Shown: positions 52,369 through 61,917 of the stretch, in pieces
Position numbering within the stretch: the first letter of the stretch is position 1
Layout of the letters: every line of letters begins with the position of its first letter
Notes under the pieces: generated by a model
Seen by the model: the letters and a program-made list of their open reading frames with translations, nothing else
Databases searched by the model: none
Told to the model about the DNA's origin: nothing
Assembly (NCBI GenBank): GCA_035760645.1
Contig: DASTSO010000117.1
Coordinates: forward strand, 96,013-160,012
Source: DASSTY01 sp035760645
GTDB lineage: Bacteria > Gemmatimonadota > Gemmatimonadetes > Gemmatimonadales > GWC2-71-9
DNA: 64,000 nt
Direction of reading: 5' to 3'
Made by a program: the position numbers and the translations under genes

Positions 52369-53304
52369 ATGCTTCAGAAAGTTGCGGTGGTGGGCGCGGG
52401 CAACGTGGGCGCCACGGCGGCCCAGCGGCTGGCCGAGAAGAACCTGGCGCGCACGGTGGTCATGATCGACGTGGCCGAGGGCGTCCCGCAGGGGAAGGCG
52501 CTCGACCAGTGGCAGTCGGGCCCGATCGAGGGCTTCGACACGCGGGTCTACGGCAGCCAGGGCTACGAGGAAGCCCGCGACGCGGAGCTCTTCGTCGTCA
52601 CCGCCGGCATCGCGCGCAAGCCGGGGATGAGCCGCGACGATCTCGTGAAGACCAACGCCGGCATCGTGCGCTCGGTGGCCGAGCAGATCGCCAGGGTCGC
52701 CCCGCAGAGCATCATCATCGTCGTCTCGAACCCGCTCGACGTGATGTGCTACGTCGCGATGCAGGCCTCGGGCTTCCCGCGCGAGCGGGTGATCGGCATG
52801 GCGGGCGTGCTCGACACGGCGCGCTACCGCATGTTCCTCTCCGAGGCGATGGACGTCTCGGTCGAGGACATCCAGGCGATGGTGCTGGGCGGCCACGGCG
52901 ACACGATGGTCCCGCTCATCAGCTACACCACCGTCTCGGGCATCCCCGTCACCCAGCTCATCGACCGCGCCAGGCTCGACCGGATCGTCGACCGCGCCCG
53001 CAACGGCGGGGCCGAGATCGTGAGCTTCCTGAAGACCGGCTCGGCCTACTACGCACCGAGCGCCGCGGCGGTGCAGATGGTCGAGGCGATCGCGCTCGAC
53101 AAGAAGCGCATCCTGCCGTGCTCGGCCTGGCTCACGGGCGAGTTCGGGCTCACGGACGTCTTCTGCGGCGTGCCGGTCAAGCTGGGCCGGCAGGGGCTCG
53201 AACGGATTGTCGAGATCGAGCTCTCGGCCGAGGAGCGCGCGGCGCTCCACAAGTCGGCCGACCAGGTGAAGGGCATGATCGAGGTCGTGAAGCAGATGGG
53301 CTGA
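52369..53304 (+). CDS. mdh: Malate dehydrogenase (LDH-like)
   Basis: 311 aa, NAD-dependent. VAVVGAGNVGATAAQRLAEK, then VTAGIARKPGMSRDDL (mobile loop Arg), VVSNPLDVMCY, GVLDTARYRMFLSEAM and catalytic His in VLGGHGDTMVPLI. The Arg in the RKPGMSR loop marks malate rather than lactate specificity. Followed by a strong hairpin, then sdhCAB, so TCA genes cluster here. Confidence 0.97.
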   Translation: MLQKVAVVGAGNVGATAAQRLAEKNLARTVVMIDVAEGVPQGKALDQWQSGPIEGFDTRVYGSQGYEEARDAELFVVTAGIARKPGMSRDDLVKTNAGIVRSVAEQIARVAPQSIIIVVSNPLDVMCYVAMQASGFPRERVIGMAGVLDTARYRMFLSEAMDVSVEDIQAMVLGGHGDTMVPLISYTTVSGIPVTQLIDRARLDRIVDRARNGGAEIVSFLKTGSAYYAPSAAAVQMVEAIALDKKRILPCSAWLTGEFGLTDVFCGVPVKLGRQGLERIVEIELSAEERAALHKSADQVKGMIEVVKQMG

Positions 53305-53311
53305 CCAGCCG

Positions 53312-53342
53312 CGGGGCCTCCGGAATCGTTCCGGAGGCCCCG
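53312..53342 (+). terminator. Hairpin after mdh
   Basis: 14-bp perfect stem (53312-53325 with 53329-53342) with a 3-base loop (TCG), no T tract. Likely terminator or 3'-end stabiliser before sdhC. Confidence 0.7.
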
Positions 53343-53409
53343 TGCACGTGACGCCCCTCCTCCGACGCAGACGCAACACACTCCCGAACCCGACGAGGCA
53401 CGCGACACA

Positions 53410-54060
53410 ATGCGGGGCTTCCTCCGCTCGACGATCGGACAGAAGGTGATCATGGCCGCCACGGGCCTGATCATGGTGGGATTCGTGATCCTGCACATGA
53501 TCGGGAACCTGCAGGTTTTCGCCGGCCCCGAGAAGATCAACAACTACGCCGCGATGCTCCACGGCCCGCTGAGCGAGGCGCTCTGGGGACTGCGCGCCAT
53601 CCTGCTCGTGGCGGTGGTGCTCCACGTCTGGGCGGCCGTCGCGCTCACGCGGCGCAAGCAGGCCGCGCGCCCGATCGGTTACGCGAAGCGCGAGCCGCAG
53701 GTGAGCACCTTCGCCGCGCGCACGATCCGCATCGGCGGCGTGATCATCCTGCTCTTCGTCATCGTGCACATCCTGCAGTTCACCACGCTGACGATCGACC
53801 CCACCTACGCCGTGGGCGACGTCTACGGGAACCTGCAGAAGGCCTTCGGCAACCCGCTCTGGGTGCTGGTCTACGTCGTCGCGATGATCGCGCTCGGTTT
53901 CCACCTCTACCACGGGCTGTGGAGCAGCGTGCGCACGCTGGGCGTGGCGGCGCCGACGCACCACCCGCTCAAGCGGGCCGCGGCGCTGGCGCTGGCCGCC
54001 ATCGTCTGGCTCGGGTTCACTCTCGTCCCGGTGGCGGTGTTCGCCGGGCTCCTCCGCTAG
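53410..54060 (+). CDS. sdhC: Succinate dehydrogenase cytochrome b subunit, five-helix type
   Basis: 216 aa with five predicted membrane helices. His29 in GFVILHMIGN, His72 in VVLHVWAA, IVHILQFT and HLYHGLW are candidate haem ligands for two b haems, the type-B (Bacteroidetes/epsilonproteobacterial) anchor that serves in place of separate SdhC and SdhD. Operon order C-A-B fits this type. Such enzymes use quinone at the membrane; the direction (oxidation of succinate or reduction of fumarate) is not settled by sequence. Confidence 0.93.
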   Translation: MRGFLRSTIGQKVIMAATGLIMVGFVILHMIGNLQVFAGPEKINNYAAMLHGPLSEALWGLRAILLVAVVLHVWAAVALTRRKQAARPIGYAKREPQVSTFAARTIRIGGVIILLFVIVHILQFTTLTIDPTYAVGDVYGNLQKAFGNPLWVLVYVVAMIALGFHLYHGLWSSVRTLGVAAPTHHPLKRAAALALAAIVWLGFTLVPVAVFAGLLR

Positions 54061-54085
54061 TCGCCGGTCTCGGAGAGCGAAAGGC

Positions 54086-55998
<1,913 letters not shown>

Positions 55999-55999
<1 letters not shown>

Positions 56000-56760
56000 T
56001 GGCCGGCACGATGAACCTCACCCTGCACGTCTGGCGGCAGCCGACGCCGTCGGCCGAGGGGCGCCTGGTCACCTACCAGGTCGGGGACATCAGCCCCGAC
56101 ATGTCCTTCCTCGAGATGCTCGACGTCCTCAACGAGCGCCTCCAGGAGGGCGGCGAGGAGCCGATCGCCTTCGACCACGACTGCCGCGAAGGCATCTGCG
56201 GCTCGTGCAGTCTCATGATCAACGGCGTCGCGCACGGGCCGATGAAGGGCACCGCCACCTGCCAGCTCCACATGCGGAGCTTCAAGGACGGCGACGTCAT
56301 CTACATCGAACCCTGGCGCGCCCGGGCGTTCCCGGTGATGAAGGACCTCTGCGTGGACCGCAGCGCCTTCGACCGCATCATCGCGGCCGGCGGCTACGTG
56401 TCGGTGCGCACCGGGGCGGCCCAGGACGCCAACGCGCTCCCGATCCCCAAGGACGCGGTGGACGACGCCATGGACGCGGCCCAGTGCATCGGCTGCGGCG
56501 CCTGCGTCGCCGCCTGCCCGAACGGCTCGGCCTCGCTCTTCACGGCGGCCAAGATCACGCATCTCGGCCTCCTGCCGCAGGGCCAGCCGGAGCGCTACCG
56601 CCGCGCCCTCAGCATGGTGAGGCAGATGGATCTCGAGGACTTCGGCCACTGCACCCTCTTCGGCGAGTGCATGGAGGCGTGCCCGAAGGAGATCAGCATC
56701 GACACCATCACGCGGATGAACCGCGACTTCATCTCGGCGGGGCTCAAGGTCCGCGAGTGA
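55999..56760 (+). CDS. sdhB: Succinate dehydrogenase iron-sulfur subunit
   Basis: 253 aa. [2Fe-2S] ligands in CREGICGSCSLMINGVAHG and the later Cys in KGTATCQLH; the ferredoxin-like clusters are in CIGCGACVAACPNG and CTLFGECMEACPKEI. Transfers electrons from FAD to the quinone site. Its stop overlaps a GTG that starts the next envelope protein. Confidence 0.97.
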
Positions 56761-58061
56761 TCCCCGGCTCTCCGGCAGCCGCACGCGGCCCGCGCCCCCA
56801 GTCTCCCGGGGGCGCGGGCCGTCTCGCTCGGTGGGCCGGCGGCCTCCTCCTGGGCTGCCTGACGGCCGGCCCGCTGGCGGCGCAGCGTGCCACCGTCCGG
56901 CTCGGCGCCCAGGCCATCCCGTATCTCACCGGCAGCGACGCCGTCCCCGGCGGCGGCACCGCGGCCGACCTGGGCGTCGCGCAGCCGATCGTCTCTCTGC
57001 ATGCGGCCGCGCCGGGCGGCCGCCTCACGGCCCTCGGCACCTTCGACTTCGAGGGGCTCGCGATCCCCGACGGCGAGCTCACGATGGGCGCCTGGGGCGA
57101 GGGCTTCGTCGATCGGCGGCACCCGCACACCTACGTCCACGAGCTCATGCTGACGGGGGCGACCGCGCTGGGCCCGGCGCGCCTGTCGGCGAGCGTGGGG
57201 AAGGGATTCGCGCCCTTCGGCACCGACGACCCGATGGTGCGCCCCTCGTTCGCCTACCCGGTGGACCACCACCTCTCCCAGATCCTCGAGCGCGCCGTGG
57301 CGATCGCGGCGGTCCGCGCCGGACCCCTGGGGCTCGAGGCCGGGCTCTTCAACGGCGACGAGCCGGAGCGCCCGACCGAGTGGCCCCGTCTGGCGCGCTT
57401 CGGCGACTCGTGGTCGGCCCGGCTCAGCGTGTGGCCGCTGGCGGGGCTCGAGCTGCAGGGCTCGCGTGCCCGGGTGAAGTCGCCCGAGCACCGGCCCGGG
57501 GCGGGACCGACCCAGACCAAGTGGAGCGTCTCGGGACACTGGAGCCGCGCCGTCGCCGGCCATCCGGTCGAGGCGCAGGTCGAGTGGGCGCGCACCCACG
57601 AGGTAGCCGGCGTCCTCACGTACGATGGCTTCCTCGCCGAAAGTGCATGGCGCGGCGGCCGTCATCGTCTCCACTACCGGTTCGAGCGCACCGAGCGGCC
57701 GGAGGAGGAGCGGACGCTCGATCTGTTCCGGTCGCTCCGGCCGCACCTGGACGACGCGATCCTCGCCACGACGCGCTGGACGATCCACACGGTCGGCTGG
57801 GACGTGGATCTGACCGGACCGGCCGCGTCGCTGCGTTTCACGCCGTTCGTCGAGGTCGCCCTCGGCCGTGTGACCTCGCTCGCGGCCGCCGGCTTCGACC
57901 CCGCGTCATTCTACGGGCGCTCGCGCTTCTGGGGCGCGACCGTCGGCGTGCGCCTCGGCCTCGGCGCACCGATGCACCACCGCATGGGCCGCTACGGCGC
58001 GGCGGCCGAGGAGGCGGGCGGGCGCGAGTCCGCCGCCCCCCTCCACACGCACCACCCCTGA
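56757..58061 (+). CDS. Predicted outer-membrane porin-like protein, unknown function
   Basis: 434 aa from GTG 56757. A signal-like hydrophobic stretch (about residues 24-40, WAGGLLLGCLTAGPLAAQ) precedes a mature part rich in amphipathic strands and His: RRHPHTYVHELMLTGAT, FAPFGTDDPMVRPSFAYP, RTHEVAGVLTYDGFLAES and a His-rich end (HTHHP). It resembles Gram-negative porins in style, but no family was identified. No other in-frame start lies near the signal, so the GTG overlapping the sdhB stop was taken. Codons about 11-22 form a perfect 13-bp hairpin in the mRNA. Confidence 0.72.
   Translation: MIPGSPAAARGPRPQSPGGAGRLARWAGGLLLGCLTAGPLAAQRATVRLGAQAIPYLTGSDAVPGGGTAADLGVAQPIVSLHAAAPGGRLTALGTFDFEGLAIPDGELTMGAWGEGFVDRRHPHTYVHELMLTGATALGPARLSASVGKGFAPFGTDDPMVRPSFAYPVDHHLSQILERAVAIAAVRAGPLGLEAGLFNGDEPERPTEWPRLARFGDSWSARLSVWPLAGLELQGSRARVKSPEHRPGAGPTQTKWSVSGHWSRAVAGHPVEAQVEWARTHEVAGVLTYDGFLAESAWRGGRHRLHYRFERTERPEEERTLDLFRSLRPHLDDAILATTRWTIHTVGWDVDLTGPAASLRFTPFVEVALGRVTSLAAAGFDPASFYGRSRFWGATVGVRLGLGAPMHHRMGRYGAAAEEAGGRESAAPLHTHHP
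56787..56820 (+). terminator. Hairpin at the sdhB/porin-like junction
   Basis: 13-bp perfect GC stem (56787-56799 with 56808-56820), 8-base loop, followed by GTCTCGCTCG with no T run. It could end part of the sdhCAB transcripts, or lower translation of the porin-like gene whose first codons contain it. Confidence 0.6.
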
Positions 58062-58090
58062 GCGCCGCCTTCACCCTCGAGGAGACCATC

Positions 58091-58492
58091 ATGCCCATGA
58101 CGTTCCGAGCGCTGCCGGCCCTGGCCCTCCTGCTGCTCGCGGCGTGCAACAGCACCGACAACAGCAACGTCGCCGCCAAGCTCGTCCCCGTCACTCCGCT
58201 CACGCTCACGGGGCAGCTGGGCAGTGCGGTCGGCGACTCGATCCGGGTCCAGGTCCTGGACGCGGGAGACCGGCCGGTCGAGAATGTCACGGTCCAGTGG
58301 AACGCCAACGCCGGGGGCACCGCCGCCGGCACCACGCGCACCAGCGCGGACGGCCAGACGGCGACCCAGTGGGTCCTCGGTCCCAAGGAGAAGTCGCAGA
58401 CGCTGACCGCCAGCGTGCCGGGCCTGAAGGTGTCCTCCGTGACCTTCACCGCGAACGTGCCGTCCTCGGGCGGCGGCGACGGCGGCCTGTGA
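58091..58492 (+). CDS. Ig-like (Big-1 type) lipoprotein
   Basis: 133 aa. Lipobox LLAAC with Cys near residue 19. The mature part is a single beta-sandwich: GDSIRVQVLDAGDRPVENVT, NANAGGTAAGTTRTSADG and TLTASVPGLKVSSVTFTA, the pattern of bacterial Ig-like domain group 1. It ends in a Gly/Ser run. ATG 58091 is preceded by GAGGAGA. The stop overlaps the next gene's GTG. Probably a surface or periplasmic binding module; the partner is unknown. Confidence 0.84.
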   Translation: MPMTFRALPALALLLLAACNSTDNSNVAAKLVPVTPLTLTGQLGSAVGDSIRVQVLDAGDRPVENVTVQWNANAGGTAAGTTRTSADGQTATQWVLGPKEKSQTLTASVPGLKVSSVTFTANVPSSGGGDGGL

Positions 58493-59760
58493 GCCCGGTG
58501 CGGCGCGGGACCGCCCCGCTGCTCGCCCTCGCCGCGGCCGCGCTCGGCGCGGCATGCGGCGACGGCGGCACCGCGCCGGACGGCGGGACCATCGGAGGCC
58601 CCGGCGGCGGTACCGTGACACTCGCGGCCGAGCTGCCGATCCCGCCGCAGTACGGGCTGCACGACACCTACGTGCGCGGCGGGCTCGCGTTCCTCTTCGC
58701 GTGGAACAGCGGGGTCTACATTTACGATGTGGGGAACGGAATGCGGGGCGGGAGTCCCGCGAGCCCGAAGCTGGTGAGCCAGCTCGTCACCAGCAGCCAG
58801 GGCTCCCTCGGCGGGCCGAACGTGCACAACGGGTGGTGGTTCCACAACCCGGTCACGGGCGAGCAGCGCTACCTCTTCATCGGGCAGGAGGGCCCGACCA
58901 CCGGAATCGGCGGAGCCGCGTCGGGCGACATCCACGTCGTCGACGTCTCGGACCTGGCCAATCCGAAGGAAGTGGGCTTCGTCCACATCGAGGGCGCCGG
59001 CGTCCACAACTTCTGGATGGACGAGCCGGCGCAGATCCTGTATGCCGCGTGGTACAACGCGGGCGTGGTCGCGATCGACGTCTCGGGCACGCTGAGCGGC
59101 GATCTCTCGAACCGGATCCTCGCGCGGCTCCAGCCGGGCGGGGCGGGGGGCACCTTCACCTGGGGCGTCCAGCTCGTCGAGAGTGGTCCCGGCGCCGGCT
59201 CCCTCTACGCGAGCGACATGCTGAGCGGCTTCTACCAGCTCCGGTACGCCGCGGGCGCCTTCACGAAGCTCGCCGGCGGGGGCAACGTCCCCGCACGCTT
59301 CAGCTCGGATCTCTGGGTGCAGAACGGCTACGCCTATACCGGCACGTGGGGCAATCGCGGCGTGAAGGGCGCGGTCGTGCCCGGCAACGTGCTGTACGTG
59401 TGGAAGCTCGACGCGAGTGGCGCGCCGGCGCTCGCCGACTCCGTGACGTTCGAGGGCATCGGCACCGTGAGCGACGACGAGGTCAGCGCCGACGGCAAGT
59501 ACCTCCTCGTCACCACCGAACGCGGGACGGACGCGGCCGAGGGGCTCTACCTCTACAGTCTCGCGAACCCGGTGAAGCCCGTGCGCATCGCGTTCGTCCC
59601 GGTACCGGGCGGTGGGAACAACGGCAGTGGCGGCCTCCATACCGGCACCTTCGCCACCATCGGTGGGCGCCGCTACGTCTTCGCCGCCCGCAACCCGGGC
59701 GCCGCCGGCGGCCCGGGCCCCTCCTCGATGATCTTCGACGTGACCGGCGTGGCCCCCTGA
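58489..59760 (+). CDS. LVIVD-repeat lipoprotein
   Basis: 423 aa, GTG start overlapping the Ig-like gene (GTGA). Lipoprotein signal with lipobox GAAC, then a Gly-rich linker and a propeller of LVIVD-type repeats: GLAFLFAWNSGVYIYDVGN, GDIHVVDVSDLANPKEVGF, LYAAWYNAGVVAIDVSG and LYLYSLANPVKPVRIAFVP. LVIVD repeats are short beta blades seen in secreted surface proteins. Function unknown; coupling to the Ig-like lipoprotein suggests they act together. Confidence 0.88.
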   Translation: MSPVRRGTAPLLALAAAALGAACGDGGTAPDGGTIGGPGGGTVTLAAELPIPPQYGLHDTYVRGGLAFLFAWNSGVYIYDVGNGMRGGSPASPKLVSQLVTSSQGSLGGPNVHNGWWFHNPVTGEQRYLFIGQEGPTTGIGGAASGDIHVVDVSDLANPKEVGFVHIEGAGVHNFWMDEPAQILYAAWYNAGVVAIDVSGTLSGDLSNRILARLQPGGAGGTFTWGVQLVESGPGAGSLYASDMLSGFYQLRYAAGAFTKLAGGGNVPARFSSDLWVQNGYAYTGTWGNRGVKGAVVPGNVLYVWKLDASGAPALADSVTFEGIGTVSDDEVSADGKYLLVTTERGTDAAEGLYLYSLANPVKPVRIAFVPVPGGGNNGSGGLHTGTFATIGGRRYVFAARNPGAAGGPGPSSMIFDVTGVAP

Positions 59761-59778
59761 GCGGGGGCCACGCCGGTC
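59742..59778. terminator. Terminator hairpin after the LVIVD gene
   Basis: 15-bp stem (59742-59756 with 59764-59778), seven-base loop containing the stop codon. It lies between convergent genes; no T tract is seen. Confidence 0.7.
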
Positions 59779-59802
59779 GGCCGGGCGCCCCGACCTCGGC
59801 GC

Positions 59803-61803
59803 CTACTTCGCCGGCGTCCCCCAGCGGTTGTTGTCGCGGTTCACGTCGGGCATCACGTTGTCGGGGTCGAGGACGACGCCCGTCACCTTCTTCGGGCCCG
59901 GCACCAGGGCGACGTAGCGGTCGCCGCCGAACCAGACCTCCACCGGCAGCGCCAGCTTCTCGACCGAGCCGTCGTCGAAGGTGACCTGCACGCGCACCGG
60001 CATGACCAGCCCGCCCGCGGTGCGGAGCACGATCTCGTTCCTGAGGCGCCCCGCCGAATCGGTCTTCTGCTGTACCCCCTCCACCGCCTGATCGAGCGTC
60101 GCCGTGGTGTAGAACCAGCCGCGCCAGAACCAGGCGAGATCCTCGCCGGTCACGTCCTCGATGGTGCGGAACCAGTCGGCGGGCGTCGGGTGCTTGTAGG
60201 CCCAGCGGCGGGCGTACTCCCGCATCGCGCCATCGAAGCGCTCGGGCCCGATGATCACGTCACGCAGCAGCCGCAGGCCGAGCCCCGGCTTGTTGTACGC
60301 CGTCTGGCCGAGCGCCACCTGCCGGTCGGCGGGCGTCATGAGCGGCTGCTTCTCGACCGGGCTCTTCAGGTAGTCGAGATAGGCCTGCATGTTGCCGCGG
60401 CGGTTCGGCTGCCCCGGGTACTTCGTCTCCCAGTTGTAGTAGTTCTGGAAGGTGTTGAACCCCTCGTCCATCCACGGATAGAGCCGCTCGTTGCTGCCGA
60501 CGATCATCGGCCACCAGGTGTGGCCGAACTCGTGGTCGGTGACGCTGAAGAGCGCCTGGGCGTTGGTGCGGTTGTGGCAGAAGACGATCATGGGATACTC
60601 CATGCCGCCCTCGACGCCGTTGACGTTGATCGCCACGGGATAGGGGTAGCGCATCCAGCGGCCGTAGTTCTCGATCGCGAACCGCACGTACTGCGTGGAC
60701 TGGTTCCAGATCGAGTCGGCCGAGGGCGGGTAGAAGCTCTGCGCGAGCGTGCGCCCGCCGTTGGCGCGCGCCGCGTCCCAGACGAAGTGGCGGGCGGCGG
60801 CCCAGGCGAAGTCGCGCACGCTGTCGGCGGTGAAGTGCCAGGTGAGCATCCCGCCGGCGGGGCGGGGGCGGCTCGCCGGGTCGTTCACCTCGCTCACGCC
60901 GCGGATGACCACGGTGGAGTCGCTGGTGCGCGCCTTCGCGAGCCGGGCGCGCTGGGTCGGCGTGAGCACTTCCTCCGGGTTCCGGAGCGTGCCGGTGGCG
61001 GCGACGAGCATGTTGGCGGGCAGGGTGAGCCGCACGTCGAAGCTGCCGTACTCGAGGTAGAACTCGCCCTGGCCGTAGTACTGCACGGTGTTCCAGCCGC
61101 TCACGTCGTCGTACACGGCGAGCCGCGGATACCACTGCGCCACCTCGTAGATCGTGCCGCCGTCGATCTCCTCGAGCCCCATCCGGTTCGCGTTGGGGCC
61201 GAAGGGGAACTCGTAGACGACGTCGACGGCGACCCGGCCGCCGGGCGCGAGCGGCCGCGCGAGGTCGACGCGCATCAGGGTGCCGTCCACGACGTGGGCC
61301 AGCGCGGTGCCCGCGGCGCCGGCGGGAGCGCCCCTCGCGCCCGCGCGACCCTTCGGCGCCGGCGCCGCGGCCGGCGCGAGCGTCACGCTCCGGATCGTGA
61401 AGCCGCCCTCCGCGCCGCCGGTCCCCCAGCGCGTGTCCTGGCCGAAGATCTGGGAGCCGCGGCTCCGGCTGTTGAACAGGTTCTGCTCGAGCTGCAGCCA
61501 GAGGAAGCGCAGCGTGTCGGGCGAGTTGTTCGTGTAGGCGATCCGCTCGCGGCCGCTGAGCGCCCTGCGGACCGTGTCGAGCGTCGCCTCGATGCGATAG
61601 TCCACCCGCTGCTGCCAGTAGCGCGGACCGGGCATGCCGCCGCCGGTGCGGATGAGGTTCGGCGTCGGCAGATCGAGGGCCCGGAACGGCGACGTGTCGG
61701 CCACGGCGGCCGTCGCGGCGCGCGACTGCGCGGCGGCGGGCACCGCGGCCCCGAGCGCGAGAGAGGCGAGCAGGGACGCGAAGAGCGTTCTCGAGGGAGA
61801 CAC
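59803..61803 (-). CDS. Secreted M1-family metallopeptidase
   Basis: 666 aa zinc aminopeptidase-like enzyme. Signal peptide ends AAVPAAAQS. Zinc site HEFGH (His424, Glu425, His428) with the third ligand Glu447 in WMDEGFN, the exact HEXXH-x18-E spacing of M1. The usual exopeptidase motif GAMEN reads GGMEY here (in VEGGMEYPMIVF), a difference also found in some M1 relatives with altered N-terminal recognition. GTG start has AGGAG eight bases upstream. Divergent from the M28 gene. Confidence 0.93.
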   Translation of the reverse strand: MSPSRTLFASLLASLALGAAVPAAAQSRAATAAVADTSPFRALDLPTPNLIRTGGGMPGPRYWQQRVDYRIEATLDTVRRALSGRERIAYTNNSPDTLRFLWLQLEQNLFNSRSRGSQIFGQDTRWGTGGAEGGFTIRSVTLAPAAAPAPKGRAGARGAPAGAAGTALAHVVDGTLMRVDLARPLAPGGRVAVDVVYEFPFGPNANRMGLEEIDGGTIYEVAQWYPRLAVYDDVSGWNTVQYYGQGEFYLEYGSFDVRLTLPANMLVAATGTLRNPEEVLTPTQRARLAKARTSDSTVVIRGVSEVNDPASRPRPAGGMLTWHFTADSVRDFAWAAARHFVWDAARANGGRTLAQSFYPPSADSIWNQSTQYVRFAIENYGRWMRYPYPVAINVNGVEGGMEYPMIVFCHNRTNAQALFSVTDHEFGHTWWPMIVGSNERLYPWMDEGFNTFQNYYNWETKYPGQPNRRGNMQAYLDYLKSPVEKQPLMTPADRQVALGQTAYNKPGLGLRLLRDVIIGPERFDGAMREYARRWAYKHPTPADWFRTIEDVTGEDLAWFWRGWFYTTATLDQAVEGVQQKTDSAGRLRNEIVLRTAGGLVMPVRVQVTFDDGSVEKLALPVEVWFGGDRYVALVPGPKKVTGVVLDPDNVMPDVNRDNNRWGTPAK

Positions 61804-61917
61804 GACGTGAGCTCCTGAGCGAGGGGACGTGCTGCGTGGACGACCTGCGTCGAACGGACTAATCTTAATTCACCCCCGCCGTTCCACCGAACCGCCGAAC
61901 CCCGACGAGGCCTCGCC

